From: Ruminococcus sp. JC304
GTDB lineage: Bacteria; Bacillota; Clostridia; Lachnospirales; Lachnospiraceae
DNA length: 64,000 bases
Assembly: GCA_000285855.2 (NCBI GenBank)
Contig: HE978651.1
Location: 2,582,855 to 2,646,854 of the forward strand
Direction: 5' to 3'
Under the pieces are notes generated by a model, which worked only from the letters and a program-made list of their open reading frames with translations, had not been told where the DNA came from and did not search any database. Position numbers and translations under genes: made by a program. This document shows positions 18,534 to 28,006 of the stretch, piece after piece. The stretch's first letter is position 1. Each line of letters opens with the position of its first letter.

Positions 18534-19343
18534 TTATTCTTCTGTATGACGGGCACGTTCCGGAATATTTCCATGATAGTCATTCTCTGCACTCTTTCCA
18601 TGTTCTCTGGCAATAAAAGTCAGACGCTCACAATTCTCATCACCTGGAGTATGGGTATATGCATCATAAACTGCCACAAGCTCCATCCCTGCTTTCGTGA
18701 TCATGGCCTTTACCGCTTCTATGGAATATGCTTTCTGCACATGCTCCTCTTCGCACTTCTCATACAATCCATCTTCCCGCGGAAGGAAAAGTGCCAGCTC
18801 ATACACATTCAAGGCATTCTCACTGTCATAGCTGTTCTCCCAGATAAAGCTTCCATCTTCTCTGTCCTCTGCAATGGTCCTATCCCCGATCACATCACGA
18901 TATTTATGGACCGTATTCATATCAAAAATAAAAAGTCCGCCCGGATCCAGATAATTATTCACCAGTGCAAATACATACTCCAGATCCTCTGGCTCTGTAA
19001 CATAGTTCATACTGTCACACACACTGACCACAGCCCGGACTGTACCGTACAATTCGAAATCCTGCATATCCTGAAGTAAATACAAAATATCATGTCCTGA
19101 CTCTGCCCGCTTTTCCATTGCTTCTGCAAGCATCTCCTCAGAATTATCAATTCCGATCATGTCATAGCCGGCATCTGCAAGCATCTCCGTCACAGTACCG
19201 GTTCCACATCCCAGCTCCAGCACCAGACCATCTTTTATTCCGTCCTGAACCAGTGCTTCTATAATATAGTCCGTCCATTCACCATAATTTACATTGTCCA
19301 TGAAAATGTCGTAAACACCGGCAAATCTTCCATATGCTTCCAT
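18534..19343 (-). CDS. Class I SAM-dependent methyltransferase
   Basis: A 269-residue methyltransferase with a Rossmann-type SAM site: LVLELGCGTGTVTEMLADAG, then the acidic loop MIGIDNSEEML. The sequence fits the YqeM-like branch of small-molecule or unknown-substrate methyltransferases. Homologues are widespread in Clostridia, but the substrate is not known. It lies upstream of hslO and nadE on the same strand and could head that group. GAGGGA precedes the ATG. Confidence 0.88.
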   Translation of the reverse strand: MEAYGRFAGVYDIFMDNVNYGEWTDYIIEALVQDGIKDGLVLELGCGTGTVTEMLADAGYDMIGIDNSEEMLAEAMEKRAESGHDILYLLQDMQDFELYGTVRAVVSVCDSMNYVTEPEDLEYVFALVNNYLDPGGLFIFDMNTVHKYRDVIGDRTIAEDREDGSFIWENSYDSENALNVYELALFLPREDGLYEKCEEEHVQKAYSIEAVKAMITKAGMELVAVYDAYTHTPGDENCERLTFIAREHGKSAENDYHGNIPERARHTEE

Positions 19344-19487
19344 TTATTATCCCTCATAATCCCCGGTGTACTGACAGGCAGATTTCCTGACCATCCACTT
19401 ATGGGCACACCAGCTTCCAATTTCTCTGCTATTGTAACATAATATCTGTCAGTATGTAAATAAGAGGTTCCTTTTAACATTAACGCA

Positions 19488-19525
19488 ACAGGACGACTGC
19501 CTTTTACAGCAGCCGCCCTGTTTTT
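19488..19525. terminator. Hairpin with T-run
   Basis: ACAGGACGACTGC pairs with GCAGCCGCCCTGT, followed by TTTTT on the + strand. It lies just past the stop of the minus-strand lipoprotein gene and before the methyltransferase gene. The T-run favours the + direction, so its role as the lipoprotein terminator is uncertain. Confidence 0.5.
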
Positions 19526-19541
19526 CCTGTCATTCTGTCAC

Positions 19542-20618
19542 TTAATTCTTTGGCATGTATCTTACATATGCCGGCTCTCCGCCATAATAGTAATCTCCGC
19601 CATTCTCATCATATACATCCTCATCTGTGCTGAATGTATAAGTATTGCCGTCATCATCACACCAGCTGCCATCACCATTGGGATAAATAACCAGTGGATA
19701 ACCGTCAGAATTTCTGTAAATAGTTCTGGTCTGATTGGTATCATAATCCGGATCATCTGTTCCTACCGGAGTACCATCTGCATAATATCCGTTTGAAGAT
19801 CCGTCATTACCATAGCTGCTATCATAGGAGCTTCCGTCAGAAGAAGATGCATCTGAGGTAGTTCCATCTGTAGATGTTCCCTCTGCTGTTGTTCCATCTG
19901 ATGTTGTACCGCCAGCTGCTGTTCCTGTGCTCTCTGTACCTGCAGCACTGCTTCCGGTCTCAGGTGTCGCTGCTTTCAATCCTGATTCTCCGGCAATCTT
20001 AAAGGAATCTACAGAAGCCTTGATCTTTGCCAGGGAATCCTCTTTCTTGACAGATCCTGCTACACTGTAAAACTCTGTAGTATTATCTGTAAAATATTTA
20101 TTTACCACATATGCATACTCGCTCTTGTCATTCAGATAATGAACTGTATAGCTGTATACATTTACTCCGCTTACTTCCTCTGACTTGTAATCCTGGATCT
20201 CAAAGTCTGTACCCTCAACCAGATTGTCAGCCTTTACCAGGGCAGATGCAGTATCCTGAGAACTTGGAATGATGGCTACAGACATAGCCTCATCTCCGGA
20301 ACCATGCAGAACCAGAAGCTTACCCTGATCCGGTGATTCAAAGCTTACCATATCATCAGAATCTGATTTATTTGCCCAGGTAGCATCCGGAAGCTTAATG
20401 GATACAGCCTTGTTCTTGGATGTATAAGTCGTATCCTGCTTGTCAGCCGGTACCGGTGTAGCAGTCGCTTTTGGTGCCTTGGTCGGTTCCGGTGTAGGAG
20501 TCACCTGTACTACGCTGGTATCCTCGTCATTATCCCCGCCGCCAAAACTGCAGGCTGTCAAAGAGCCGGATAATACAACTGTTATCGCTAAAAGCATCAG
20601 TACTTTTTTATTTCGCAT
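19542..20618 (-). CDS. Lipoprotein with low-complexity Ser/Thr/Gly region
   Basis: A 358-residue lipoprotein. The signal peptide ends in a lipobox, LSGSLTAC, with Cys23 as the lipidated residue. A Pro/Thr linker follows (VTPTPEPTKAPKATATPVP), then a folded domain of about 150 residues, then a long Thr-Ser-Gly-Asp-rich stretch (about 220-290) with SDGTT- and DGTTSD-like repeats. The Tyr-rich end (YYYGGEPAYVRYMPKN) is distinctive. No function is recognised. It is probably surface exposed and monocistronic. Confidence 0.8.
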   Translation of the reverse strand: MRNKKVLMLLAITVVLSGSLTACSFGGGDNDEDTSVVQVTPTPEPTKAPKATATPVPADKQDTTYTSKNKAVSIKLPDATWANKSDSDDMVSFESPDQGKLLVLHGSGDEAMSVAIIPSSQDTASALVKADNLVEGTDFEIQDYKSEEVSGVNVYSYTVHYLNDKSEYAYVVNKYFTDNTTEFYSVAGSVKKEDSLAKIKASVDSFKIAGESGLKAATPETGSSAAGTESTGTAAGGTTSDGTTAEGTSTDGTTSDASSSDGSSYDSSYGNDGSSNGYYADGTPVGTDDPDYDTNQTRTIYRNSDGYPLVIYPNGDGSWCDDDGNTYTFSTDEDVYDENGGDYYYGGEPAYVRYMPKN

Positions 20619-20669
20619 AATATCCTCCTTGGAATAGATTCATCATTCTTTTCTGCTGTTATATTGTAT

Positions 20670-20698
20670 AGTTTACAATTTCATTACATCAATGTCAA
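20670..20698 (-). promoter_or_regulatory. Promoter of the lipoprotein gene
   Basis: On the minus strand TTGACA (20693-20698) and TAAACT (20670-20675) are 17 bases apart, about 50 bases upstream of the ATG. Confidence 0.55.
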
Positions 20699-20820
20699 TG
20701 TTATTTCCCTGTCAAATTGCCTGCGGCAATGGAATTTTGAGAAACTTACAATTATTCTTAATATATCAGTTACAGAAAGCCCCTCTGTAAAATCCGGATT
20801 CCCGGCAGACACTGATCTAC

Positions 20821-22878
20821 TCAGTCTCCAAGCTCATACACATGAAGCTCATGAAGTGCCCGGGTTGCGGCAATATACCTTGCCTGCTGTACCAATGGCG
20901 TCTGATCCCTCTGTGGAAAAACAGAAAATACCTGATCAAATTCCAGGCCTTTGGCCAGATAGAAAGTGGTAACCGTCAGACCTTTGCGGAAGGTACTGCT
21001 GTTTCTGTCCAGATAAGACAGCTTATTTTCCACATCAAAATCCTTTCCTGCCATAACCTCCTTTAAGATCATCCACATTTGCTCTGCTTCTTTCTCTGTC
21101 CGGAGGATAACAGCTGCTGTTTCATATTGGTCTTCCCCGATTTTCAACATAGCTGCTATATATTCTGCTGTCTTTTCCTCATTTAAAAATGTTTTTTCCT
21201 CAACAGGCATTCCATGTCTCTGAAAAAGCTCCATATCTGTAATTCCTGCCATGCTGTTGGCATAGGAGGCAATCTCCACAGTATTCCGATAGCTTTTATT
21301 CATTACAATCCTGCGGATATCCCTTCCAAATATCTTAGGCAGAAAGGTCAGTACATCCTGCTGTTTATCGTCCATAGTCTGTGCCCTGTCCCCCAGGATG
21401 GTCATGCGGCAGGAAAAAATCCTCTGAAGGATCTCATACTGAAGTCTGGAATAATCCTGCATCTCATCTACCACCAGATGCTTGATATTGCTTCTTCCCT
21501 GCTGGCTGAACAAACGATATTTCAGATACAGCACAGGATAAACATCCTCGTATTTCAGTTTTCTTTTCTCATAGGAAGCTTTTGGAAGCCCTTTATATCC
21601 ATTCTCCTTCAGGAACTGGCTGTAGATCACATAGAGATCCCTGGTGGCATATAATTTCATGAATTTCTCACGGACCAGCTCTCTCTCATCATCTGCCAGA
21701 TCACGGTCTCGCAGGGTCTCCACTTCATCGATAAAGTAATCTGCTACTGCTTCCATTCTGGAAAGCAGCGGAAAATCCTGGAATTTAAAATAAAACAGTT
21801 CAATAATCTCAGACTCTGTCTTTACAAATCCATTGTATTCCACATCCCTGAAATTCATCAGCCGGTCTTCCAGTTCCACCAGATAGCGTTCCATAAGATT
21901 TATAAATTCCATGGACTGCTTCTCCTCTGCCAAAGAAGCTTTCTGTGGAAAACGGATTCTGCGTTCAATTTCATCATAGCGGTCTTCGCAGTCAGAAACT
22001 GTATCCCTAAGCTGCTTATAGGCAAAAAGATCAAAACTCATTTCCTTAATATTCTCTTCTCCAAGCTCAGGAAGGATATGGGATATATAATCGGAAAACA
22101 CTCCATTTGGCGACAGGATCAGAATATTGGAAGACTTCAGATTCTGTCTGTCATGATAGAGAAGATAGGCAATCCTATGAAGTGCAACGGAAGTTTTCCC
22201 GCTTCCTGCTGCACCCTGGATCACCATGATCCTGTCTTTGGTATTTCGAATGATGGCATTCTGCTCTTTCTGAATGGTACGGATGATGTTCTTAAGCTGT
22301 ACCTCACCGTTACTTCCCAGTTCTGCTTTCAGGATCTCATCATCGATCTTCACATCACTCTCAAATTCATAGATCATTTTTCCATTGCGGATTTTGTACT
22401 GCCATTTGGAAGCAACCTCACCATGGATTTCACCCATGGGAGCCTCATAAGAAGCCGGTCCTTTGTCATAGTCATAAAACAGACCGCTTACCGGAGCACG
22501 CCAGTCGTATACTAATGGAATATGCCCTGCTTTCTCTGCAAAATTTCCAATTCCAATATAAAAGATCTCCGGTTCGTCCTCTCCTTCGTAAATGAAATCC
22601 ACTCTTCCGAAGAATGGAGAATCTGCCATTCTGCGAAATCTCTGTTTCAGAATCAGCTGCTCTTCATTTGCGGAAATCTGGCGGAACAATGCCTGCTGAT
22701 TATCATAATTCTCATAACCATACTGGTCCATCTCTGTATAATTTTCCCAGTAATACTCATGCATTCCCTCAATCTCTTTCTGGCCTTCCACCAGAGAGAG
22801 GCTGATCTCTGTGATACGTTCTTTTAATTTTTCCAGCACATAGCCCAGATATTCTCTGCCGTTTTTCTTATCTGTCAT
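20821..22878 (-). CDS. helD: HelD-like RNA polymerase recycling helicase
   Basis: About 685 residues of the UvrD/Rep-like HelD family. In Bacillus these proteins bind stalled RNA polymerase and release it from nucleic acid. The N-terminal coiled coil is followed by VYDWRAPVSGLFYDY (family hallmark), Walker A in QGAAGSGKTSVALHRIAYLL, a Walker B region (LVVDEMQDYS), and the C-terminal FYLAKGLEFDQVF motif. An in-frame ATG at 22986 exists, but the ATG at 22878 has AGAGGA upstream and fits the family N-terminus. The gene is monocistronic. Confidence 0.88.
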   Translation of the reverse strand: MTDKKNGREYLGYVLEKLKERITEISLSLVEGQKEIEGMHEYYWENYTEMDQYGYENYDNQQALFRQISANEEQLILKQRFRRMADSPFFGRVDFIYEGEDEPEIFYIGIGNFAEKAGHIPLVYDWRAPVSGLFYDYDKGPASYEAPMGEIHGEVASKWQYKIRNGKMIYEFESDVKIDDEILKAELGSNGEVQLKNIIRTIQKEQNAIIRNTKDRIMVIQGAAGSGKTSVALHRIAYLLYHDRQNLKSSNILILSPNGVFSDYISHILPELGEENIKEMSFDLFAYKQLRDTVSDCEDRYDEIERRIRFPQKASLAEEKQSMEFINLMERYLVELEDRLMNFRDVEYNGFVKTESEIIELFYFKFQDFPLLSRMEAVADYFIDEVETLRDRDLADDERELVREKFMKLYATRDLYVIYSQFLKENGYKGLPKASYEKRKLKYEDVYPVLYLKYRLFSQQGRSNIKHLVVDEMQDYSRLQYEILQRIFSCRMTILGDRAQTMDDKQQDVLTFLPKIFGRDIRRIVMNKSYRNTVEIASYANSMAGITDMELFQRHGMPVEEKTFLNEEKTAEYIAAMLKIGEDQYETAAVILRTEKEAEQMWMILKEVMAGKDFDVENKLSYLDRNSSTFRKGLTVTTFYLAKGLEFDQVFSVFPQRDQTPLVQQARYIAATRALHELHVYELGD

Positions 22879-23064
22879 ATTGTTGATATCCTCTGATATT
22901 TGCAACTGTTCAGTAACTTTACAGTTACAATACTCCTTATTATTGTTATCATTTTCTCTTGTTATTATGATAATAAAAAATACCAATTTTCGTAGATTGG
23001 TTTTTAATTATAACATATTACCAGCTAACAGAAAAGGCAAAAATCCGGCAAATTTACAGGTAAA

Positions 23065-23188
23065 GTTACAGACAAAAATCCCTCAGCCGGTATCTGTGTA
23101 ATCCTATATCTTTCTGGCGAAGGAAATATCTACATTAACCTGGAGCCGAATATATTCTCTTTCACAAATACCCCTGAGGGATTGTAAC
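23065..23188. repeat. Inverted repeat around a 60-base spacer
   Basis: The arms AATCCCTCAGCCGGTATCTGTG (read in two halves; 23076-23097) and CACAAATACCCCTGAGGGATT (23163-23183) are near-complementary, and both extend outward to GTTAC/GTAAC. The element fills most of the gap between helD and the ABC exporter stop. It could be a long terminator or a palindromic repeat unit; no coding capacity. Confidence 0.6.
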
Positions 23189-23196
23189 TTTATATT

Positions 23197-25035
23197 TCAG
23201 GCAGTTGCCTTATTCTCAAACTGGCTGTTATACAGGTCTGCATAGAAGCCTTTCTTAGCCAGAAGTTCTTCATGATTTCCCTGCTCGATAATGTCACCGT
23301 CTTTCATAACCAGAATCAGATCTGCATCCTTGATGGTAGAAAGTCTGTGTGCGATCACAAAGCTTGTTCTGCCCTTCATCAGATTGTCCATGGCTTTCTG
23401 GATACGCACTTCGGTTCTGGTATCTACAGAAGAGGTTGCCTCATCCAGAATCAGAATCTTATTATTTGCAAGGATTGCCCTGGCAATAGTGAGAAGCTGT
23501 TTCTGTCCCTGGGAAATATTGCTGGTTTCTTCATCCAGAACCATATCATAGCCGCCCGGCTGCTGCATAATAAAGTTGTGCACATGGGCTGCCTTTGCTG
23601 CTGCGATCACCTCTTCATCTGTAGCATCCAGACGTCCGTAACGGATATTTTCCATAATGGTTCCCGAGAACAGCCAGGTATCCTGAAGCACCATTCCAAA
23701 CATCTCTCTCAGACTGCTTCTGTTAAAGTCTTTGATGTCATAACCGTCTACCTTAATACTTCCGCCATTGAGATCATAGAATCTCATAAGCAATTTCACC
23801 ATAGTTGTCTTTCCTGCACCTGTTGGACCTACAATGGCAATCTTCTGACCATCCTTCACATCTGCTGAGAAATCATTGATAATGATCTTATCCGGATTGT
23901 AGCCGAATTTTACATGTTCAAACTGTACATCTCCGGTAAGTGTATCAATATCTACAGGATTCTTCTCATTCTGGCTCTCTTCCGGCTCCTCCAGGAATTC
24001 AAATACACGCTCGGAAGCTGCTGCTGAGGACTGTAACAGGTTTGTAACCTGTGCGATCTGCTGGATTGGCTGTGTAAAGTTACGGATGTACTGGAAGAAG
24101 GACTGGATATCACCAACTTCAATACTTTTTTTGATTACAAACACGCCGCCTAAGAGAGCTACCATTACATATCCAAGGTTACCTACAAACTGCATGATCG
24201 GCATCATCATTCCTGAGAAGAACTGAGATTTCCATGCAGATTCATAAAGCTTCTGATTGTCTTTCTCAAATTCTTCTACTACATCATTCTCTTTGTTGAA
24301 AACCCGGACCACATTATGACCACCGAAGTTTTCTTCGATCTGACCGTTTACTTTACCCAGATAGCTCTGCTGATCCTGGAAGTATTTCTGGGAATGCTTC
24401 ATGACAGTCTGGATGATGAACATGGAAACCGGCAGGATCAGAAGTGCTGCCAAAGTCATCCACACGTTAATGGAAAGCATCATAATAAATACACCGATCA
24501 GAGTTGTCACTGATGTGATCAGCTGCGTCAGACTCTGGTTCAGACTCATCTGCAGAGTGTCCACATCATTGGTGATACGGGAGAGGATCTCTCCGTTTGT
24601 TCTGCTCTCATAATAATTCAGAGGCAGTCTGTTGATTTTCTTTGAAATATCTTTTCTCAGATTATAGGTAACATCATTAGAGATCCCTGACATTACAAAT
24701 CCCTGTACAAAGGAAAAGCATGCACTTAACACATATAATCCAAGTGTCCATAACAGGATCATCCCGATCTTTCCGAAGTCAATTTCACCGGTTCCATTTA
24801 CCTTGGCAACCAGGCCGTTAAACAGCTCTGTTGTCGCCTTACCTAAAATCTTAGGCCCTACAATACTAAACACAGTTCCCGCTACTGCAAAGATAAACAT
24901 CAGTATAAAGCGGAATTTATATCGTCCCATGTAGCGGAAAAGCTTAGCCATGGAGCCCTTGAAGTCTTTTGCCTTTTCGCCGGACATCATACGTCCATGT
25001 CCTCCCATAGGACCTCTTCTTCTCTGTTCGCTCAT
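23197..25035 (-). CDS. ABC exporter half-transporter (canonical ATPase site)
   Basis: A 612-residue type IV ABC exporter with an N-terminal six-helix membrane domain and a C-terminal ATPase. Walker A is GPTGAGKTTMVKLL, the signature is ISQGQKQLLTIARAI, and Walker B with the catalytic Glu is ILILDEATSSVD. It overlaps the upstream ABC gene by ATGA, so the two almost certainly form a heterodimer of the LmrCD/BmrCD type for drug or lipid-like substrates. A MarR regulator heads the operon. Confidence 0.92.
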   Translation of the reverse strand: MSEQRRRGPMGGHGRMMSGEKAKDFKGSMAKLFRYMGRYKFRFILMFIFAVAGTVFSIVGPKILGKATTELFNGLVAKVNGTGEIDFGKIGMILLWTLGLYVLSACFSFVQGFVMSGISNDVTYNLRKDISKKINRLPLNYYESRTNGEILSRITNDVDTLQMSLNQSLTQLITSVTTLIGVFIMMLSINVWMTLAALLILPVSMFIIQTVMKHSQKYFQDQQSYLGKVNGQIEENFGGHNVVRVFNKENDVVEEFEKDNQKLYESAWKSQFFSGMMMPIMQFVGNLGYVMVALLGGVFVIKKSIEVGDIQSFFQYIRNFTQPIQQIAQVTNLLQSSAAASERVFEFLEEPEESQNEKNPVDIDTLTGDVQFEHVKFGYNPDKIIINDFSADVKDGQKIAIVGPTGAGKTTMVKLLMRFYDLNGGSIKVDGYDIKDFNRSSLREMFGMVLQDTWLFSGTIMENIRYGRLDATDEEVIAAAKAAHVHNFIMQQPGGYDMVLDEETSNISQGQKQLLTIARAILANNKILILDEATSSVDTRTEVRIQKAMDNLMKGRTSFVIAHRLSTIKDADLILVMKDGDIIEQGNHEELLAKKGFYADLYNSQFENKATA

Positions 25036-27194
25036 GCCAGTTCCTCCTCTGATAACTGAGATCTTGCAATCTGCTGATATACCTCACAATTTGCCATCAG
25101 TTCCTTATGAGTTCCAATGCCTGCCATATGTCCGTCGTCCAGTACAATGATCTGGTCTGCACCAAGGATGGTACTGATTCTCTGGGCAACGATCACAGTA
25201 GTTGCATCTTTGGTGTACTCCTTCAATGCCTTTCTTAACTGACTGTCAGTCTTAAAGTCAAGGGCAGAGAAGCTGTCATCAAAGATAAAGATCTCCGGAT
25301 CCTTTGCAATAGCTCTGGCAATGGACAGACGCTGTTTCTGTCCACCTGAAACATTGGTACCTCCCTGCGATACAGGGGATTTATATTTCTCCGGTTTGGT
25401 ATCAATAAATTCTGTAGCCTGTGCAACCTCTGCTGCTTCTTTCACCTGTGCATCAGTGATCTCCGGCTTACCATAGCGGATATTGGAATCAATAGTACCT
25501 GAGAAAAGTACACCCTTCTGCGGCACATATCCCAGTTTGTCACGAAGTTCCTTCTGAGTCATGTCGCGTACATCCACACCATCCACTTTAACAGAACCCT
25601 TTGTCACATCATAGTATCTTGGGATCAGGTTAATCAGGGTACTCTTACCACTTCCTGTACTTCCGATTACTGCGATTGTCTGTCCTTTCTTTGCTTTAAA
25701 GGAAATATCTGTCAGTACATTCTCGCCTGCTTCCGGGTAAGCAAAGGATACATGATCAAATTCGATCTCACCTTTCACACTTTCTGACGGATGTACCGGA
25801 GTTTCCGGATCCTGAATGGAAACCTCTGTTTTCAGAACCTCATCAATACGAAGCGCTGCCACATTTGCCCTTGGAAGCATAATGGACATTGCAGTGATCA
25901 TAAGGAATGACATAATAATCTGCATTGCATACTGGATGAATGCCATAACATTACCAACCTGCATGGTTCCGTTGTCTACGGCATGGGCACCACTGTAAAT
26001 AATGAGTACAGATACTCCGTTCATGATCAGCATCATAAGGGGCATCATAAAAGTCATACATCTGTTGACAAACAGGTTTGTTTTTGTCAGATCCAGGTTT
26101 GCCTTCTCGAAGCGCTCTTCTTCATGTTTCTCACGGCTGAATGCACGGATAACAGGAATACCTGTAAGGATCTCACGGGATACCAGATTCAGTCTGTCGA
26201 TCAGGGTCTGCAGGATAGTGAATTTGGGCATTGCCACCTGGAACAGCACAAAGATCACAACCAGGATCAGTGCAACTGCCACCCCAAGGATCCATGTCAT
26301 AGAAGAATCTGTATTCAATACCTTGATCACGCCACCAATACCAAGGATCGGCGCGTACAGAACAATACGGAACATCATTGCCATAACCTGCTGTACCTGC
26401 TGCACATCATTGGTACTTCTGGTGATCAGGGATGCTGTGGAGAATTTGTGGTATTCTCTGCTGGAGAAACTCATAACCTTGCGGTAAATGCTGTTTCTCA
26501 GGTCATGACCAAGTCTGCCTGCCACTCTGGCTGAAATAAATGTAACACTGATAGCTGCCAGCATGATCACCAATGCCATAGCAAGCATTCTGATACCTGA
26601 CATCAGGATGTAACGCATCTGGATGGCATCCACATCTGTTCCCAGTGCTTCATATTCTGAAGCAACAAAGGAAACACCAGCCTGTGTCACAATAGACTCC
26701 GGCATATCTTTCAGCTTCTCATCCACCTGACTCATAATCTGCTGTACTGCTTCTTCCGGCATCTGCGCCAGTGCTGTCAGTGGATCTGTTCCTTCTGGAA
26801 GACCCATCTGTGCAACCATTGCCTGCCCCTGCTCACTGTCTTCGGAAAAGGCAGATACCATCATCATTGCCTTGGAAAAATCCTCATTTAAATTCTCTCT
26901 GGTTTCTTTGGAAATATCATCATTTAATACCCAGGTATCCTCTTCCTGTGTATAATTCTGTGAAACTTCCTTTTTCTGATCCTCATCCATAAAAATCTGA
27001 AGATTCTGCAAGGTTGAATCCCGAAGTTTATCCGGCACACTGTCTTCAATACCTTTCTGCTGGATACCTACATTAATGATCTTGGAGGTATAATCCGGCA
27101 GGGAAAGATCACAGTACGCCTGCAGAAACAGAAGCGCTATGATCAGGACAATGTATCCCGCTGATTTCTTCAGATATTTCATCAGTTTAATCAT
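25032..27194 (-). CDS. ABC exporter half-transporter (degenerate ATPase site)
   Basis: About 720 residues. It has a membrane domain with an unusually large loop of roughly 170 residues between the first two helices (Gln/Met/Asp-rich, e.g. DPLTALAQMPEEAVQQIM), then the ATPase. Walker A is GSTGSGKSTLINLI and the signature is VSGGQKQRLSIARAI. Walker B reads IFIFDDSFSALD, so the catalytic Glu is replaced by Ser, typical of the degenerate half of heterodimeric exporters. The ATG at 27194 with GAGGGA upstream is preferred to an ATG at 27245. It pairs with the next gene and is controlled by the MarR gene upstream. Confidence 0.9.
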   Translation of the reverse strand: MIKLMKYLKKSAGYIVLIIALLFLQAYCDLSLPDYTSKIINVGIQQKGIEDSVPDKLRDSTLQNLQIFMDEDQKKEVSQNYTQEEDTWVLNDDISKETRENLNEDFSKAMMMVSAFSEDSEQGQAMVAQMGLPEGTDPLTALAQMPEEAVQQIMSQVDEKLKDMPESIVTQAGVSFVASEYEALGTDVDAIQMRYILMSGIRMLAMALVIMLAAISVTFISARVAGRLGHDLRNSIYRKVMSFSSREYHKFSTASLITRSTNDVQQVQQVMAMMFRIVLYAPILGIGGVIKVLNTDSSMTWILGVAVALILVVIFVLFQVAMPKFTILQTLIDRLNLVSREILTGIPVIRAFSREKHEEERFEKANLDLTKTNLFVNRCMTFMMPLMMLIMNGVSVLIIYSGAHAVDNGTMQVGNVMAFIQYAMQIIMSFLMITAMSIMLPRANVAALRIDEVLKTEVSIQDPETPVHPSESVKGEIEFDHVSFAYPEAGENVLTDISFKAKKGQTIAVIGSTGSGKSTLINLIPRYYDVTKGSVKVDGVDVRDMTQKELRDKLGYVPQKGVLFSGTIDSNIRYGKPEITDAQVKEAAEVAQATEFIDTKPEKYKSPVSQGGTNVSGGQKQRLSIARAIAKDPEIFIFDDSFSALDFKTDSQLRKALKEYTKDATTVIVAQRISTILGADQIIVLDDGHMAGIGTHKELMANCEVYQQIARSQLSEEELA

Positions 27195-27330
27195 TGCTTG
27201 ATTCCCTCTTTTCCTATTTTTAATGTATGTCTGTGTCAAACTCATAGGTCAGTTCTTTCACAGACAATATTTTTATCTGAACATGCTGATACAGTTTTCT
27301 CAATCTGCTCCATCATGTATTTTTCAGTTT

Positions 27331-27804
27331 CTACCTGTTGACAGGTATCTCCGAAATATTATCCAGAATCTGCCCAAAAAACCTTCGTAAAAGACATAGC
27401 TCCGCTTCGCTGAAGTTGCTGAACATCACTTTCTCCACAGCTTTACTTTCCTGTTGGAGCTCCTCCACGATTTTTTTTCCGTTTTCTGTCAGATATACAC
27501 GCATGATGCGCTGGTCTTTATCATCACGTCTCCTGCAGACAATGTCTGCTTTCTCCAGACGCTGAATACTTACATTTACAGTGGGCGGCGTTACACCCAT
27601 ACATTCTGCGATTTTCTTCTGGCTGCAGCCGTTATTTCTGTATACGATCATAATGATCGGCATCTGTCCCTGCTGGATACCAATTTCCCGTATACGCTGC
27701 ATACATCTCATACCATATTGGCGGTTGATCTCCATAAAAAGCGCAGGCATGCTCTTCTCTTCTCGTTTCTCTTTCTCATTCTTCTCCTCTTCCGGGCACC
27801 ACAT
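27331..27804 (-). CDS. MarR-family transcriptional regulator
   Basis: A 157-residue winged-helix regulator. The recognition part is CSQKKIAECMGVTPPTVNVS and the wing is RRRDDKDQRIMRVYLTENGK. AGGGAG lies 8 bases before the ATG at 27804, supporting that start and a charged N-terminal extension (EEEKNEKEKREEK). It lies directly upstream of the ABC exporter pair, an arrangement typical of multidrug exporters repressed by MarR. A perfect palindrome over its own promoter suggests autorepression. Confidence 0.9.
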   Translation of the reverse strand: MWCPEEEKNEKEKREEKSMPALFMEINRQYGMRCMQRIREIGIQQGQMPIIMIVYRNNGCSQKKIAECMGVTPPTVNVSIQRLEKADIVCRRRDDKDQRIMRVYLTENGKKIVEELQQESKAVEKVMFSNFSEAELCLLRRFFGQILDNISEIPVNR

Positions 27805-27856
27805 AACTTCACTCCCTTCCGGCCTCTGTCCTCTTTCAGGTCTGATATTGTTTTTT

Positions 27857-27905
27857 GATTAGCCTGACTAATCATATATAATATACTTTTAGACAAAAAA
27901 TGCAA
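27857..27905 (-). promoter_or_regulatory. marR promoter with GATTAG-CTAATC operator
   Basis: On the minus strand, TTGCAT (27900-27905) and TATTAT (27878-27883) are 16 bases apart. Immediately downstream lies the palindrome GATTAG-CCTGA-CTAATC (27857-27873), covering the probable transcription start. It is the likely binding site of the encoded MarR protein (inference). Confidence 0.65.
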
Positions 27906-28006
27906 GTGTTTTTTGTGCAGTTTATAATTATTTTAGATTTAACTTTGATATTTCTAATTTGTAAACTTCAATTTTATTTTGTCCGGCTAATATTTTATAT
28001 TTCTTT

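Noticed and set aside
19289-19480. 63-codon frame upstream of the methyltransferase
   Set aside because: It overlaps the well-supported methyltransferase start in another frame and resembles nothing.
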